A DNA stretch of 64,000 nucleotides from CAIVVT01 sp963838205 (GTDB taxonomy: Bacteria; Acidobacteriota; Terriglobia; Bryobacterales; Bryobacteraceae), in contig CAWIQF010000006.1 in assembly GCA_963838205.1 (NCBI GenBank), forward strand, positions 62,001 to 126,000, given 5' to 3'. Positions 24,515 through 32,623 of this stretch are shown here, piece by piece. Position numbers and translations under genes: made by a program. A model generated the notes under the pieces. It searched no databases and was not told the DNA's origin. It saw only the letters and a program-made list of their open reading frames with translations. Positions within the stretch are counted from its first letter, which is position 1; the number at the start of each line of letters is the position of its first letter.

Positions 24515-26196
24515 CCCGAATATTTCACCGGCTCACTGTACAAAAGCCGCCTTCTCTGGCATAAACATTTCAGCCACGAAGTGCTTCTGCACAGAAAGCG
24601 GCGGCTCTTGCTATGACCCAGTGTACCCAGGACAGCTTCGAATTTGAAGCCCATTTTTCGCGCCGGGTGGTGGCGGGTTTCGACGGCGGCACGATCACTT
24701 CCGACGCCGGGGCGCTACTGCTGCGGCAGGTTGACCGGCGCATCGGCCTGCTGCCACGCCTGGCGCGCTGCTTCAGCGACTTCCGGAATCCGGTTTACAT
24801 CTCCCACGAAGTGGGTGAAATGGTCTCGCAGCGCGTCTATGCGCTGGCCTTGGGTTACGAAGATCTCAACGACCACGACCAACTGCGTGACGACCCGCTG
24901 ATGGGTCTGCTGGCGGGTAAACGCAAGCCCGGCGCGGCGTTGGCCAGCAAGAGCACGCTGTGCCGCCTGGAACGCACGCCTGAGGCCGGCGCCGCCTCCG
25001 ACCGCTACAAGAAGATCCGCTACGATGCCGCCGCCATCGACCGGCTGCTGGTCGAGATGTTTGTGGAGTCGCACCCGCAAGCCCCGGCCCGGATCGTCGT
25101 CGATCTGGACGCCACCGATACGCCGTTGCACGGCCAGCAGGAGGGACGTTTCTTCCACGGCTACTACGACCACTACTGCTACCTGCCGCTGTACATCTTC
25201 GCGGGCGACCAGATTGTCGGCGTGCGGCTGCGAGAGGCCAATCAGGACGCCAGCGCGGGCAGCGTCGAAGAGATCCAGCGCATCGTCGCGCAGATCCGCG
25301 CCCGCTGGCCCCAGACTCAGATCATCCTGCGCGCCGACTCGGGCTTCTGCCGCGAAGAACTGATGAGGTGGTGTGAGGACAACCATGTCGACTACGTCTT
25401 CGGACTGGCGCGCAACCAGCGCCTGCGGCGGCGGATCGACAAGGCCATGCGCCAGGCCGCGGGCGAGGCCCAACGCACGGGAAAGGCGGCGCGGGTGCTC
25501 ACCGAGTTTCGCTACCGCACGCGCAAGAGTTGGTCGCGCGCCCGGCGCGTCATCGCCAAGGCCGAGCAGATCGCGGGCAAGCAGAACCCGCGCTATGTCG
25601 TGACTTCGCTGCCGGTCGAGCAGTGGCAACCGCGCCCACTCTACGAGGATCTGTACTGCGCCCGCGGCGAGATGGAGAACCGCATCAAAGAGCAGCTGAG
25701 CCTGTTTGCCGACCGCATGAGTGCCGAGACGATGCGCGCCAATCAGCTCCGGCTGTATCTGTCGGCGGCGGCCTACGTGCTCGTGGAGGCGCTGCGGCGG
25801 CTGGCGCTAACAGGCACGGCGCTGGCCGAGGCCCAGGTCCACACGATTCGGCTGCGACTGCTCAAGATCGGCGCGCGGATTCGTTTCAGCGCGCGGCGCG
25901 TGCTGGTGTCGATGAGCAGCGGCTACCCCTGGAAGCAGGTGTTTGGGCAGGTGTGGGCGGCGCTGCGTTGCTGAGCCAAAATCGCGACACGGCAAACAAA
26001 CGATTTCCCGATTTCGCACTTTTCAGGTCAGTCGAACTGCGTCCGAATTGCGTTTTGTGAGGGCGATCGGACGCCACAAGGCCCCCTCGATCACCACATC
26101 CCGGCTCGCTGCCCGCCCGAATGCCGCCGCAGCGCCCTCCAAACCTCACGCAAACGCCGGCGGCGACGAAATCACAGCGCCTGTGAAACATCCGGG
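24515..26196 (+). mobile_element. IS1380-family insertion sequence, copy 2
   Basis: This is the same 1682-bp element as at 13751-15432, in opposite orientation. It is flanked by a perfect 4-bp target duplication TTAG (24511-24514 and 26197-26200), the duplication length expected for IS1380 elements. The two copies form an inverted pair around 15433-24514, so homologous recombination between them would invert that segment. Confidence 0.92.
24613..25974 (+). CDS. IS1380-type DDE transposase, copy 2
   Basis: This 453-residue protein has the same translation as the transposase at 13973-15334, including the DLDATDTP and RADSGFCREEL catalytic segments. There is a 98-base leader from the left inverted repeat and about 220 non-coding bases after the stop. 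Confidence 0.93.
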   Translation: MTQCTQDSFEFEAHFSRRVVAGFDGGTITSDAGALLLRQVDRRIGLLPRLARCFSDFRNPVYISHEVGEMVSQRVYALALGYEDLNDHDQLRDDPLMGLLAGKRKPGAALASKSTLCRLERTPEAGAASDRYKKIRYDAAAIDRLLVEMFVESHPQAPARIVVDLDATDTPLHGQQEGRFFHGYYDHYCYLPLYIFAGDQIVGVRLREANQDASAGSVEEIQRIVAQIRARWPQTQIILRADSGFCREELMRWCEDNHVDYVFGLARNQRLRRRIDKAMRQAAGEAQRTGKAARVLTEFRYRTRKSWSRARRVIAKAEQIAGKQNPRYVVTSLPVEQWQPRPLYEDLYCARGEMENRIKEQLSLFADRMSAETMRANQLRLYLSAAAYVLVEALRRLALTGTALAEAQVHTIRLRLLKIGARIRFSARRVLVSMSSGYPWKQVFGQVWAALRC

Positions 26197-26200
26197 TTAG

Positions 26201-26536
26201 CTTTGCCCCCCCCTATAGTCAACTGCAACTCGCGCTGGGTTAACCAGTCTGCCTACCTCCTGGCGTCACAGAGTTGCTATGCTGCCGCCCGGAGTACTTC
26301 CATCCGACTCCGCGCTATGGCTTTTTGTTTTGGGGACGATGATGCAGATTTTGAGACGGCTCGCTCGGGCGGCGGCAAGGTACGGAGTGAAACCAGACGC
26401 TATAGGTCCAATGTTGACCTTTTCCGACGATGATTACAATTGATCGAACCCCAGATCGAAGCTGCTACGCCCTTCTTGCGTGAAGCGACGTCGGTAGGAT
26501 CGGGAGCGGCCCATCCCTTTGTCACTCCGAGCTCGG
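26201..26536. other. Intergenic region after IS copy 2
   Basis: These 336 bases hold no recognisable gene. A short plus frame (26203-26433) lacks coding character and known motifs. The C-tract just after the element (26206-26213) is a place where assembly could slip. Confidence 0.5.
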
Positions 26537-27742
26537 TCAACCCGCTGCGCCGGGAATGACTGCGCGTATCTCGTCAAAGTACGGGGTGCGCTGCTGCTGC
26601 ACACACTCAGCGGCGTAGAGGTACATAGCGGCCGACCAGGTTTGCCAATCCCGCCCGCTGGGCTGGCCGGTCTGCGCCTTAACCCACTCGTTGAACCCCC
26701 ACTCCGCCTCGTTTTCGTGCCACGGTTTGACCAGTTCTGTCAGCGCCAGGAGCTTCCGCCGCGCCAGTCCTATTCGCCCTGCCGCTACGCATACCGCGAC
26801 ATAGAAACCGCAGACGAATGGCCAGACGCCCCCGTTGTGATACTCACCGGGCCGGTTATACCGCTCGTATCGCGGCCGCCAATCGGCATGTTGGGGCAGG
26901 ATGTAAGGAAACAAGCAGGGCGGCAAGTCCACGGCCAGTTCTCCGCGAATCCGCATCGCATCGCACTCGGCTTCAATCCATGCCACCAGTTTTCGGGCCC
27001 GATGAGGCGAAGCAATCCCAGTCAGGATCGCCAGGCTGTTGCCCAGCAGGTCGAAACGGTCGCTATTAAAAATCTTGTAGGAGCAGAGGGCGTAATAGGG
27101 CTTGGACGGCACCACCAGGCCCTCGTGCTGATGGGCGTTCTTCGCTTCACCAAGCACCTCCAGACGGTTCATCAACTTACGCAGTTGACCGGCCGGCTCG
27201 TACTCGCCATACAGCAGAAGATACGCGTAAACCAGCGTATTCACGTACAGCCCATAGCCCAACACCCACTGCTCGTCACGCCAGTCGCTAGTCGGTAACT
27301 GAGCGACCATCACCATGTCGTCGGGGCTCTGGTACTGCATCCACTTCAGAGCCTTCCGCGCTGCTTCGTCGAGGAACTCCGGCTGGTTGGCCGATCTTCG
27401 GTACAGTGCCAGCCCGAAGAGGAAAAGCGGCGTCGTATCGCTTGCGCCACGGTCAGCGGGATCGTGCGCGAGGGATGGGATGTGGCCGAGCGGAGTCTGA
27501 TTGGCAGCCAGCGATACCAGTGTGCGGCGCAGCGCGTCCGCAAGCTCCTCGTTGCCGGTTGCCAAAACGCCCAAGGCCGAAATCATGAGGTCTCGCGTGT
27601 AGGGCTCAGGGTATCCCCAACCGGCGGTCCGGGGCAGTCCTTCAAAAGGTCCGTGCGCGTTATGCAGGAGGACGCAGAGCGCCGCGGCTTTGGCCTTATC
27701 GATTTTCTCCTGATCCACACATGCGATTGGCTTCTCATCCAT
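26537..27742 (-). CDS. Neutral-invertase-like glycoside hydrolase (GH100-like)
   Basis: The 401-residue protein is an (alpha/alpha)6-barrel hydrolase. Segments include WGYPEPYTRDLMISALG, QTPLGHIPSLA, DTTPLFLFGLALYR, LPTSDWRDEQWVLGYGLYVN and YHNGGVWPFVCGFYV, in the order seen in alkaline/neutral invertases and related debranching enzymes. There is no signal peptide, so it should be cytoplasmic. I start it at ATG 27742, which has GAGGGG upstream, rather than the GTG at 27763. It is the third gene of a minus-strand operon with a GT4 glycosyltransferase and a PIG-L deacetylase. The substrate may be the glycoside made by the GT rather than sucrose; this is inferred. Confidence 0.65.
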   Translation of the reverse strand: MDEKPIACVDQEKIDKAKAAALCVLLHNAHGPFEGLPRTAGWGYPEPYTRDLMISALGVLATGNEELADALRRTLVSLAANQTPLGHIPSLAHDPADRGASDTTPLFLFGLALYRRSANQPEFLDEAARKALKWMQYQSPDDMVMVAQLPTSDWRDEQWVLGYGLYVNTLVYAYLLLYGEYEPAGQLRKLMNRLEVLGEAKNAHQHEGLVVPSKPYYALCSYKIFNSDRFDLLGNSLAILTGIASPHRARKLVAWIEAECDAMRIRGELAVDLPPCLFPYILPQHADWRPRYERYNRPGEYHNGGVWPFVCGFYVAVCVAAGRIGLARRKLLALTELVKPWHENEAEWGFNEWVKAQTGQPSGRDWQTWSAAMYLYAAECVQQQRTPYFDEIRAVIPGAAG

Positions 27743-27773
27743 TACTTGGCCCCTCAACGGCACAACTGGCTCG

Positions 27774-28916
27774 CTAGCGGATTCCCAAACGATCGGACAC
27801 GATCTTGACGAAACGCCTGGCTACCTGGCGATAATCGAACAACTCGGTCACGTGTTCCCTGCCTGCCTCACCCATACGCCGCCGAAGCCGGCTGTCTTTC
27901 ATGAGGGTCAGGAGGTACTTGGCGATGTCGGGCACGCTCGCACGAAACTCCACGGTCCGCGGATTTGGAAACACGATGCGATGGCTATCATCGTCCCCAG
28001 GGCCATCCCCGAAGACCCCCTCGGTGATCTTCCTCTCTTCCGCGACTCCCGCCAGGAATGCCGTTTCACCGTGGATCATCGTGTCGAGAAAGGCCATGGC
28101 GTTGATTGCGATTACCGGCCTGCCGCAGGCGTTGGCCTCCACCTGGATCATTCCGAATCCCTCCAGCCGCGACGGCGCCGCGTAGATATCGCAGGCCGCC
28201 AAGAGGTAGGGCATGAAATTGTGAGAGACCACATTGGTAGAGAAGATGACCTTCTTCTCGATGCCAAGGTCCGCCGCCAGTTGCAGGTCGACCAGGTTCT
28301 GTTCGACGGTGCGCTGCTGAGGCCAGACCTTACAGACATATCTCCAGTCGGGCGCCTCGGCATCAATCAGCGCCAGCGCCTGCATGACCTCCTGGCCGCC
28401 CTTGGATGCCGCATCTCCGCCAGCGGTCAGAATCATGATCTGGTCATCGGACACGCCCAGAGCATCTCGGATCATGCGGACCTTGAAGTCATTTTGGCTG
28501 CGCGGTGCGAAAGAGTCCGTGTCGCAACCCACCGGCAGGACCGCGATATTGTCCCCTCTGATCCCATCCCTGATGTATATCCCCTTCACCCAGTTGGAAG
28601 TGACCAGAATCAGCGGTAGAGCGTTCAGCACTTCTTGGTACTTCGCTATAAACCCGTCGGCCACAAGCCATGGGATCGCGGTTATCCCGAACTGCTGGGG
28701 GTGCAACACCAGTTGTGGAACATGGCCCCAGAACCCTATCCCCAGCACCACATCCGGCTGAAACCAGCGGTAGTACCATTCCTTTTCCAGCGGCGATTCG
28801 AGATGTACCGGGTGGACATCCACGCCGATCTCGCGCAGACCCCTGTAGAACATCTGACCCTGCGTGGACAGGCCGCCAGCCGATGGCGGGTATTCTGTCA
28901 AGACAAGCACTTTCAC
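27774..28916 (-). CDS. GT4 family glycosyltransferase
   Basis: The 380-residue GT-B enzyme opens with LVLTEYPPSAGGLSTQG (a glycine-rich acceptor loop) and has the retaining GT4 donor motif PSRLEGFGMIQVEANACG, the E-x7-E pattern, in the C-terminal domain. The nucleotide sugar and acceptor are not evident. Its start overlaps the stop of the PIG-L deacetylase gene by four bases, which implies coupled translation. A GT4 plus PIG-L pair is also the core of mycothiol and bacillithiol synthesis (MshA/MshB, BshA/BshB), but no ligase partner lies nearby, so that role is not claimed. Confidence 0.85.
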   Translation of the reverse strand: MKVLVLTEYPPSAGGLSTQGQMFYRGLREIGVDVHPVHLESPLEKEWYYRWFQPDVVLGIGFWGHVPQLVLHPQQFGITAIPWLVADGFIAKYQEVLNALPLILVTSNWVKGIYIRDGIRGDNIAVLPVGCDTDSFAPRSQNDFKVRMIRDALGVSDDQIMILTAGGDAASKGGQEVMQALALIDAEAPDWRYVCKVWPQQRTVEQNLVDLQLAADLGIEKKVIFSTNVVSHNFMPYLLAACDIYAAPSRLEGFGMIQVEANACGRPVIAINAMAFLDTMIHGETAFLAGVAEERKITEGVFGDGPGDDDSHRIVFPNPRTVEFRASVPDIAKYLLTLMKDSRLRRRMGEAGREHVTELFDYRQVARRFVKIVSDRLGIR

Positions 28917-29581
28917 GATTGTTGCTCCTGTGGCGCCACACGCTCGACCGCTGCTTGTGTCGAGTCAAAGCACCAGAACCCTTCTTCTGGCGGAGTGGAC
29001 CGGGCTTCCCAACTGTCGAGCCCAAACCCATAAGTTTCGGTAATCATACGGCGCTTTTCGAGCCAGATCTCCTTTGTCAACACATCCCGCCAATCGGCAT
29101 CGTCGCGCACCCGAGGCAGGTACGCATGCTCCCCGTCTTCGTACGCGAACAGCCACAAGCGCTTCGTGTCGATGCCGCCCGATCGCCACAACTCGACGAC
29201 CGACCGGCAGCACTCTTCATGCCGGCGGTGCTGTGTGTACTCGCCCTGCGGACCGTGGGTCAGAATCAGGTCGTAGCTGTTTCCAGCTAGCAGTTGGGCG
29301 ATGGTTTCCTGAACCCGCTCGACCGGCAACGGCGACTGCTCCGGTCCATCATCGAGATCCGCCATCTCGCCCTCCGCCCCCAATCGTTGCAAGACTCGGC
29401 GAAACTTTGGCGCGCGGTCCGAATCCAGCGCTCTGCATAAGGTCACGATGCGCCAGCGAAACTCCGGATGGGTCAGTAGGTAGCCACCGCACCAGAGCGT
29501 CTCGTCGTCCGGATGGGCGACGACAACCGCCGCTCGGAGACGAGGGACTGCCGTTACGTCATCGAGCGGGATGGATGTCAT
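28913..29581 (-). CDS. PIG-L/LmbE family deacetylase
   Basis: The 222-residue protein has the zinc-site motif AHPDDE at about residue 22-27 and a second histidine motif in THGPQGEYTQHRRHEE. Family members remove N-acetyl groups from GlcNAc-containing molecules, using a metal-activated water. First gene of the operon that continues with the GT4 and the invertase-like hydrolase. Confidence 0.88.
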   Translation of the reverse strand: MTSIPLDDVTAVPRLRAAVVVAHPDDETLWCGGYLLTHPEFRWRIVTLCRALDSDRAPKFRRVLQRLGAEGEMADLDDGPEQSPLPVERVQETIAQLLAGNSYDLILTHGPQGEYTQHRRHEECCRSVVELWRSGGIDTKRLWLFAYEDGEHAYLPRVRDDADWRDVLTKEIWLEKRRMITETYGFGLDSWEARSTPPEEGFWCFDSTQAAVERVAPQEQQS

Positions 29582-30190
29582 TCTCTTCTTCGGGCGGAGT
29601 CAGGGCACTGGCTCAGCGCACTTCCGATGGACGCTCTCGATCGGACAGCCGCAACGGATGGAAGCTATTGGCAAATCGCTGCACGCGTATGGCCAACGTG
29701 CCGGTGCGACTGGGGAGAGACTGAGGCGGCAGAAGGAGCGGAAACCAAGTGCAAAGACTGCCTCCGACAGTGCAGTTTTCGCCGCCTCAGCACGTCGTAG
29801 CCCGGTGACGGTGGCCGTTCATTTGGCTACTCATCCTTTAACATCGATTTCCTTCGGGTCGAAACCCGACGCCGTCTATGCAGATGAGCGTGGGTCACGG
29901 AATTCCTGCTGGCGAACAAGGTTACGTCCCAGCCACGGGCGACGAGTCCTTCGGTGATGTTGCTAGGCGGAGGTCACCGGGATTTACGTACCGCTTGAGT
30001 CGATGGAGTACGCCCGCTTCGAACTGCCTGACCCGGAATTGCCCATGCAGACCAGCGCGTCCGAGCCTCAACCGGACAGGGATGGTGGCTGTCCCCGTTT
30101 TTTCAATTGTTTACGGCGAGAGTGGCGGGTGCTGCGGCACGGTGAAATCGCGATTTTGAACGGTTATTTTAGGCTGAAATCGAAGTGGAT
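29582..30190. other. 609-base region without a recognisable gene
   Basis: It separates two minus-strand units: the sulfatase gene ends at 30191 and the deacetylase gene begins at 29581. Short frames on both strands have no known motif. It contains one hairpin with a T-run (30074-30103). A minus-strand promoter for the deacetylase operon is expected near 29600-29700, but I cannot place one with confidence. Confidence 0.5.
30074..30103 (+). terminator. Hairpin followed by a T-run
   Basis: GGACAG (30074-30079) pairs with CTGTCC (30089-30094) around a 9-base loop, followed by CCG and six T. It has terminator form on the plus strand, yet no plus-strand gene lies upstream, so it may be part of a dispersed intergenic repeat rather than a working terminator. 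Confidence 0.25.
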
Positions 30191-32581
30191 TTACTTCGTT
30201 TTTCCGCCGCCGAGATAACCGAGGCTGCGCAGACGCTCGAGCGTATTTTGATCGAGAGGCTTGGAACCGCCGGGGCCGATGCGCGCTTTGAGGACCTTCT
30301 CCTGACCGATCCATTTGAGGATTTCCTGCTGCATTCGCTGTGATATATCGGCGTGTTGGGCGGCGACGTCGGTGCGGTCCACGCGGTCGGAGCGGCGGTC
30401 GTAGAGCTCCACCTGTTTCATGCGCGCGCGGGCGGCCTGAGGGCGATAGATGAGCTTCCAGTCGGCTTCCACGCGGGCGAAGGTGTCGGTCAGGTTCTCG
30501 GGCACGCCGCCGCCGGGCTTGGCCGACGGCAGGGCGAGCTTGGTGGACATGGCCGGCAGGCTGGGGCCGGAGGGACGGCCGTTCAACAGTGGCACGAGGC
30601 TGCGGCCCTCGATAGGGTCGGCGGCCTTGAGTCCGAGTAAGTCGAGAACGGTAGGCATGATATCGATCAATTGAACAGTTTCGGCGACGCGGCCTGGGTG
30701 CGGGATCAGCTTCGGATTCCACATCATGAGGGCAACGTGGATCAGCTCGGCGTAGAGCGAATGCCGGTGCGCGCTGAGGCCGTGTTCCCAGAACTCTTCG
30801 CCGTGGTCGGAGGCCACGACAACCAGAGTATTGTCCAACACGCCGAGTTGCTTCAGCTTGCCAGTGAGGATCTCGATGCTGCGGTCGTTGTGGGCGATCT
30901 CGCCATCGTAGCGGTCGATGGCGCAACGGCGGAACCAATCGGGGTCAATCCCTTTGGAGCGGATTTCATCGCGAGTCACGGTGGCGCCGCCGCCATCGGT
31001 GCGGATGTCACGGAGTTTTGTGTAGTCCTGGTTGAACTGCTTGGTTTCGGCGGGATTGGCGAACAGCTTCTCGAACTCGGCGGGCGGACGATATGGGGCA
31101 TGGGGATCGGTGGAGAGAACGAAGAGAAAGAGCGGCTCGTCGCGGTGGCGCTCGATCCAGGGCAGAATGGCGCGGTTGATGGCGGCGGAGTCGGTACCGC
31201 GATCGATCGCATCCTTGGATTGACGCTGGACGACTGGGAACTCCATGATGTAGTCGAAACCCCGATCGAGGCCGCTGGCGCGACCGGCGAAGGCGTTGCC
31301 AAGGATCGCCGCCGTGACGTAGCCCGCAGCGTGCAACTGCTCCGCCATGGTCGTTGCGCCGCGCGGGATGGTGTCGGACTCGTTGACCAGACCGTGGGTG
31401 TAGGCCTGAAGCGAGGTCAGGATGGAGGGTACTGAAGCCTTGGTCCAGGAAGCCTGGGCGACGGCATCGTCGAAGACTACCGAAGAAGCACCGAGCTGCT
31501 TGAGGAAGGGCGTTGTCGGGCGGGAATAGCCGTACAGGCTGGTGTGGTCCGGCCGCAGGGTGCAGACAACATAAAAAAGGACGTTGGGCCGGCGCGGCGC
31601 AGTGCGGCTGAGAACGAGCGGATTGGACCAGAAGCCGACGGCACCCGCGGCCTGGGTCGAGGTATCAAGAACGATATGGGCGGTTGTGCCGGCATAGGTT
31701 GAGAGATCCACTTCGGCGTCTTCCCAACGATCGGGGTCGCTGAGCGTTTTCGAAAACAGCTCGACTTGGGACGGCCCGGCCAGGACGCGGAACTTCACGG
31801 GAGATTTCGCGGAGACACCCAGGCCGAAATGCAGCACCGGGGCGAGCGTGGGCACGGGGACATCGAAGGCCATGGAGGCGGGGGCACGCGCATACAAAGT
31901 ACTGCGGTATTCGTCGAGCTTGCCGATTGAAGTCCGGCCGGCGGGGCTGCCGAGCGTCTCTTTCCGCGGAACCAACTCGATAAAATCGATGACCACGGTG
32001 GCGCCGAGGTCATCGGTGGGCATGATCGCCAATGGGCGGGTGAAACCTGAAGGGACCTTGGGCAGTTCGAAGCGGTAGACCGCCCACTCCATGGGGGGGG
32101 CGAGCTTCTGAGTCATCACCGTGTCGCCCAGCCGCACCTTGAACTCGGCGCCGCCTTCGACGATCATGCGAATGCGCATGGTCTCATAGCGGCTCCAGTC
32201 GATGGCGGGACGGGTCCGGGCGGCAATCACGGGCGTGTTGCCCTCGCCTTTCAGAACGAGCATGCCGGGCGGCTTGAAACCCATGCGGCCGCGCAACAGC
32301 CGCCAGTCGGTCGTGTGCTCCTGAAAGCGCCACACGGTTGGTTCGGCTTCTAGAATACGGGAGGCGGCGGAGGAAGCTGTGGTCAATTTGGCCGAATCGA
32401 AATGATCATCCAAACGGTACGGCGGGGAGACGCTTTCGGCCTGCCGGGCGGACGGGGGCGGAGCCTGGCGGCACGCTCCCAAGCCGAACGCGAGCACTAG
32501 GGCCAACCAACCAACGAAACTTCTGGGGGAGACAGTCTGCAGGCGCGGGAGAGGCACTTTGAGATCGATGATATCAGACAA
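30191..32581 (-). CDS. Sulfatase-like lipoprotein with non-canonical active site
   Basis: The 796-residue protein has a lipobox (LGAC, C37) and so should be a periplasmic lipoprotein. Residues about 45-325 form beta-sandwich-like domains; the alkaline-phosphatase/sulfatase fold follows from PNVLFYVV at about 332. Two key places differ from the family. The usual Asp of the VDTLRxDH metal motif is Cys340 (VVCTLRPDH). The formylglycine motif C/S-x-P-S/A-R is replaced by WTKASVPSILTS, which resembles phosphatase-like members. The later SDHGEEFWEHG motif is intact. Activity is thus uncertain. The start is unclear: TTG 32581 or GTG 32557. It lies just downstream of the TonB receptor gene, as in polysaccharide utilisation units. 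Confidence 0.75.
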   Translation of the reverse strand: MSDIIDLKVPLPRLQTVSPRSFVGWLALVLAFGLGACRQAPPPSARQAESVSPPYRLDDHFDSAKLTTASSAASRILEAEPTVWRFQEHTTDWRLLRGRMGFKPPGMLVLKGEGNTPVIAARTRPAIDWSRYETMRIRMIVEGGAEFKVRLGDTVMTQKLAPPMEWAVYRFELPKVPSGFTRPLAIMPTDDLGATVVIDFIELVPRKETLGSPAGRTSIGKLDEYRSTLYARAPASMAFDVPVPTLAPVLHFGLGVSAKSPVKFRVLAGPSQVELFSKTLSDPDRWEDAEVDLSTYAGTTAHIVLDTSTQAAGAVGFWSNPLVLSRTAPRRPNVLFYVVCTLRPDHTSLYGYSRPTTPFLKQLGASSVVFDDAVAQASWTKASVPSILTSLQAYTHGLVNESDTIPRGATTMAEQLHAAGYVTAAILGNAFAGRASGLDRGFDYIMEFPVVQRQSKDAIDRGTDSAAINRAILPWIERHRDEPLFLFVLSTDPHAPYRPPAEFEKLFANPAETKQFNQDYTKLRDIRTDGGGATVTRDEIRSKGIDPDWFRRCAIDRYDGEIAHNDRSIEILTGKLKQLGVLDNTLVVVASDHGEEFWEHGLSAHRHSLYAELIHVALMMWNPKLIPHPGRVAETVQLIDIMPTVLDLLGLKAADPIEGRSLVPLLNGRPSGPSLPAMSTKLALPSAKPGGGVPENLTDTFARVEADWKLIYRPQAARARMKQVELYDRRSDRVDRTDVAAQHADISQRMQQEILKWIGQEKVLKARIGPGGSKPLDQNTLERLRSLGYLGGGKTK

Positions 32582-32615
32582 CGGCGGTCCGGCCTGAGAG
32601 CAGACCGGACCGCCG
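32582..32615 (-). promoter_or_regulatory. Strong hairpin between receptor and sulfatase genes
   Basis: CGGCGGTCCGG (32582-32592) and CCGGACCGCCG (32605-32615) form a perfect 11-bp GC-rich stem with a 12-base loop. It occupies most of the 42-base gap between the receptor stop and the next gene. No T-run follows on the minus strand, so it is more likely an mRNA stability or partial attenuation structure than a full terminator. Confidence 0.6.
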
Positions 32616-32623
32616 CAGAGGGG

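Noticed and set aside
13751..26196. Classical composite transposon moving as one 12.4 kb unit
   Set aside because: The outer flanks are CTAA on the left and TTAG on the right, which are not direct repeats as a single insertion event would leave.
27774..29581. Bacillithiol or mycothiol biosynthesis (BshA/BshB or MshA/MshB)
   Set aside because: The GT4 and PIG-L pairing is suggestive, but no cysteine ligase (BshC or MshC) is nearby and the third gene is a hydrolase.
30074..30103. Terminator of the sulfatase operon
   Set aside because: The T-run is on the plus strand, whereas the sulfatase operon is read on the minus strand, where no T-run follows the stem.
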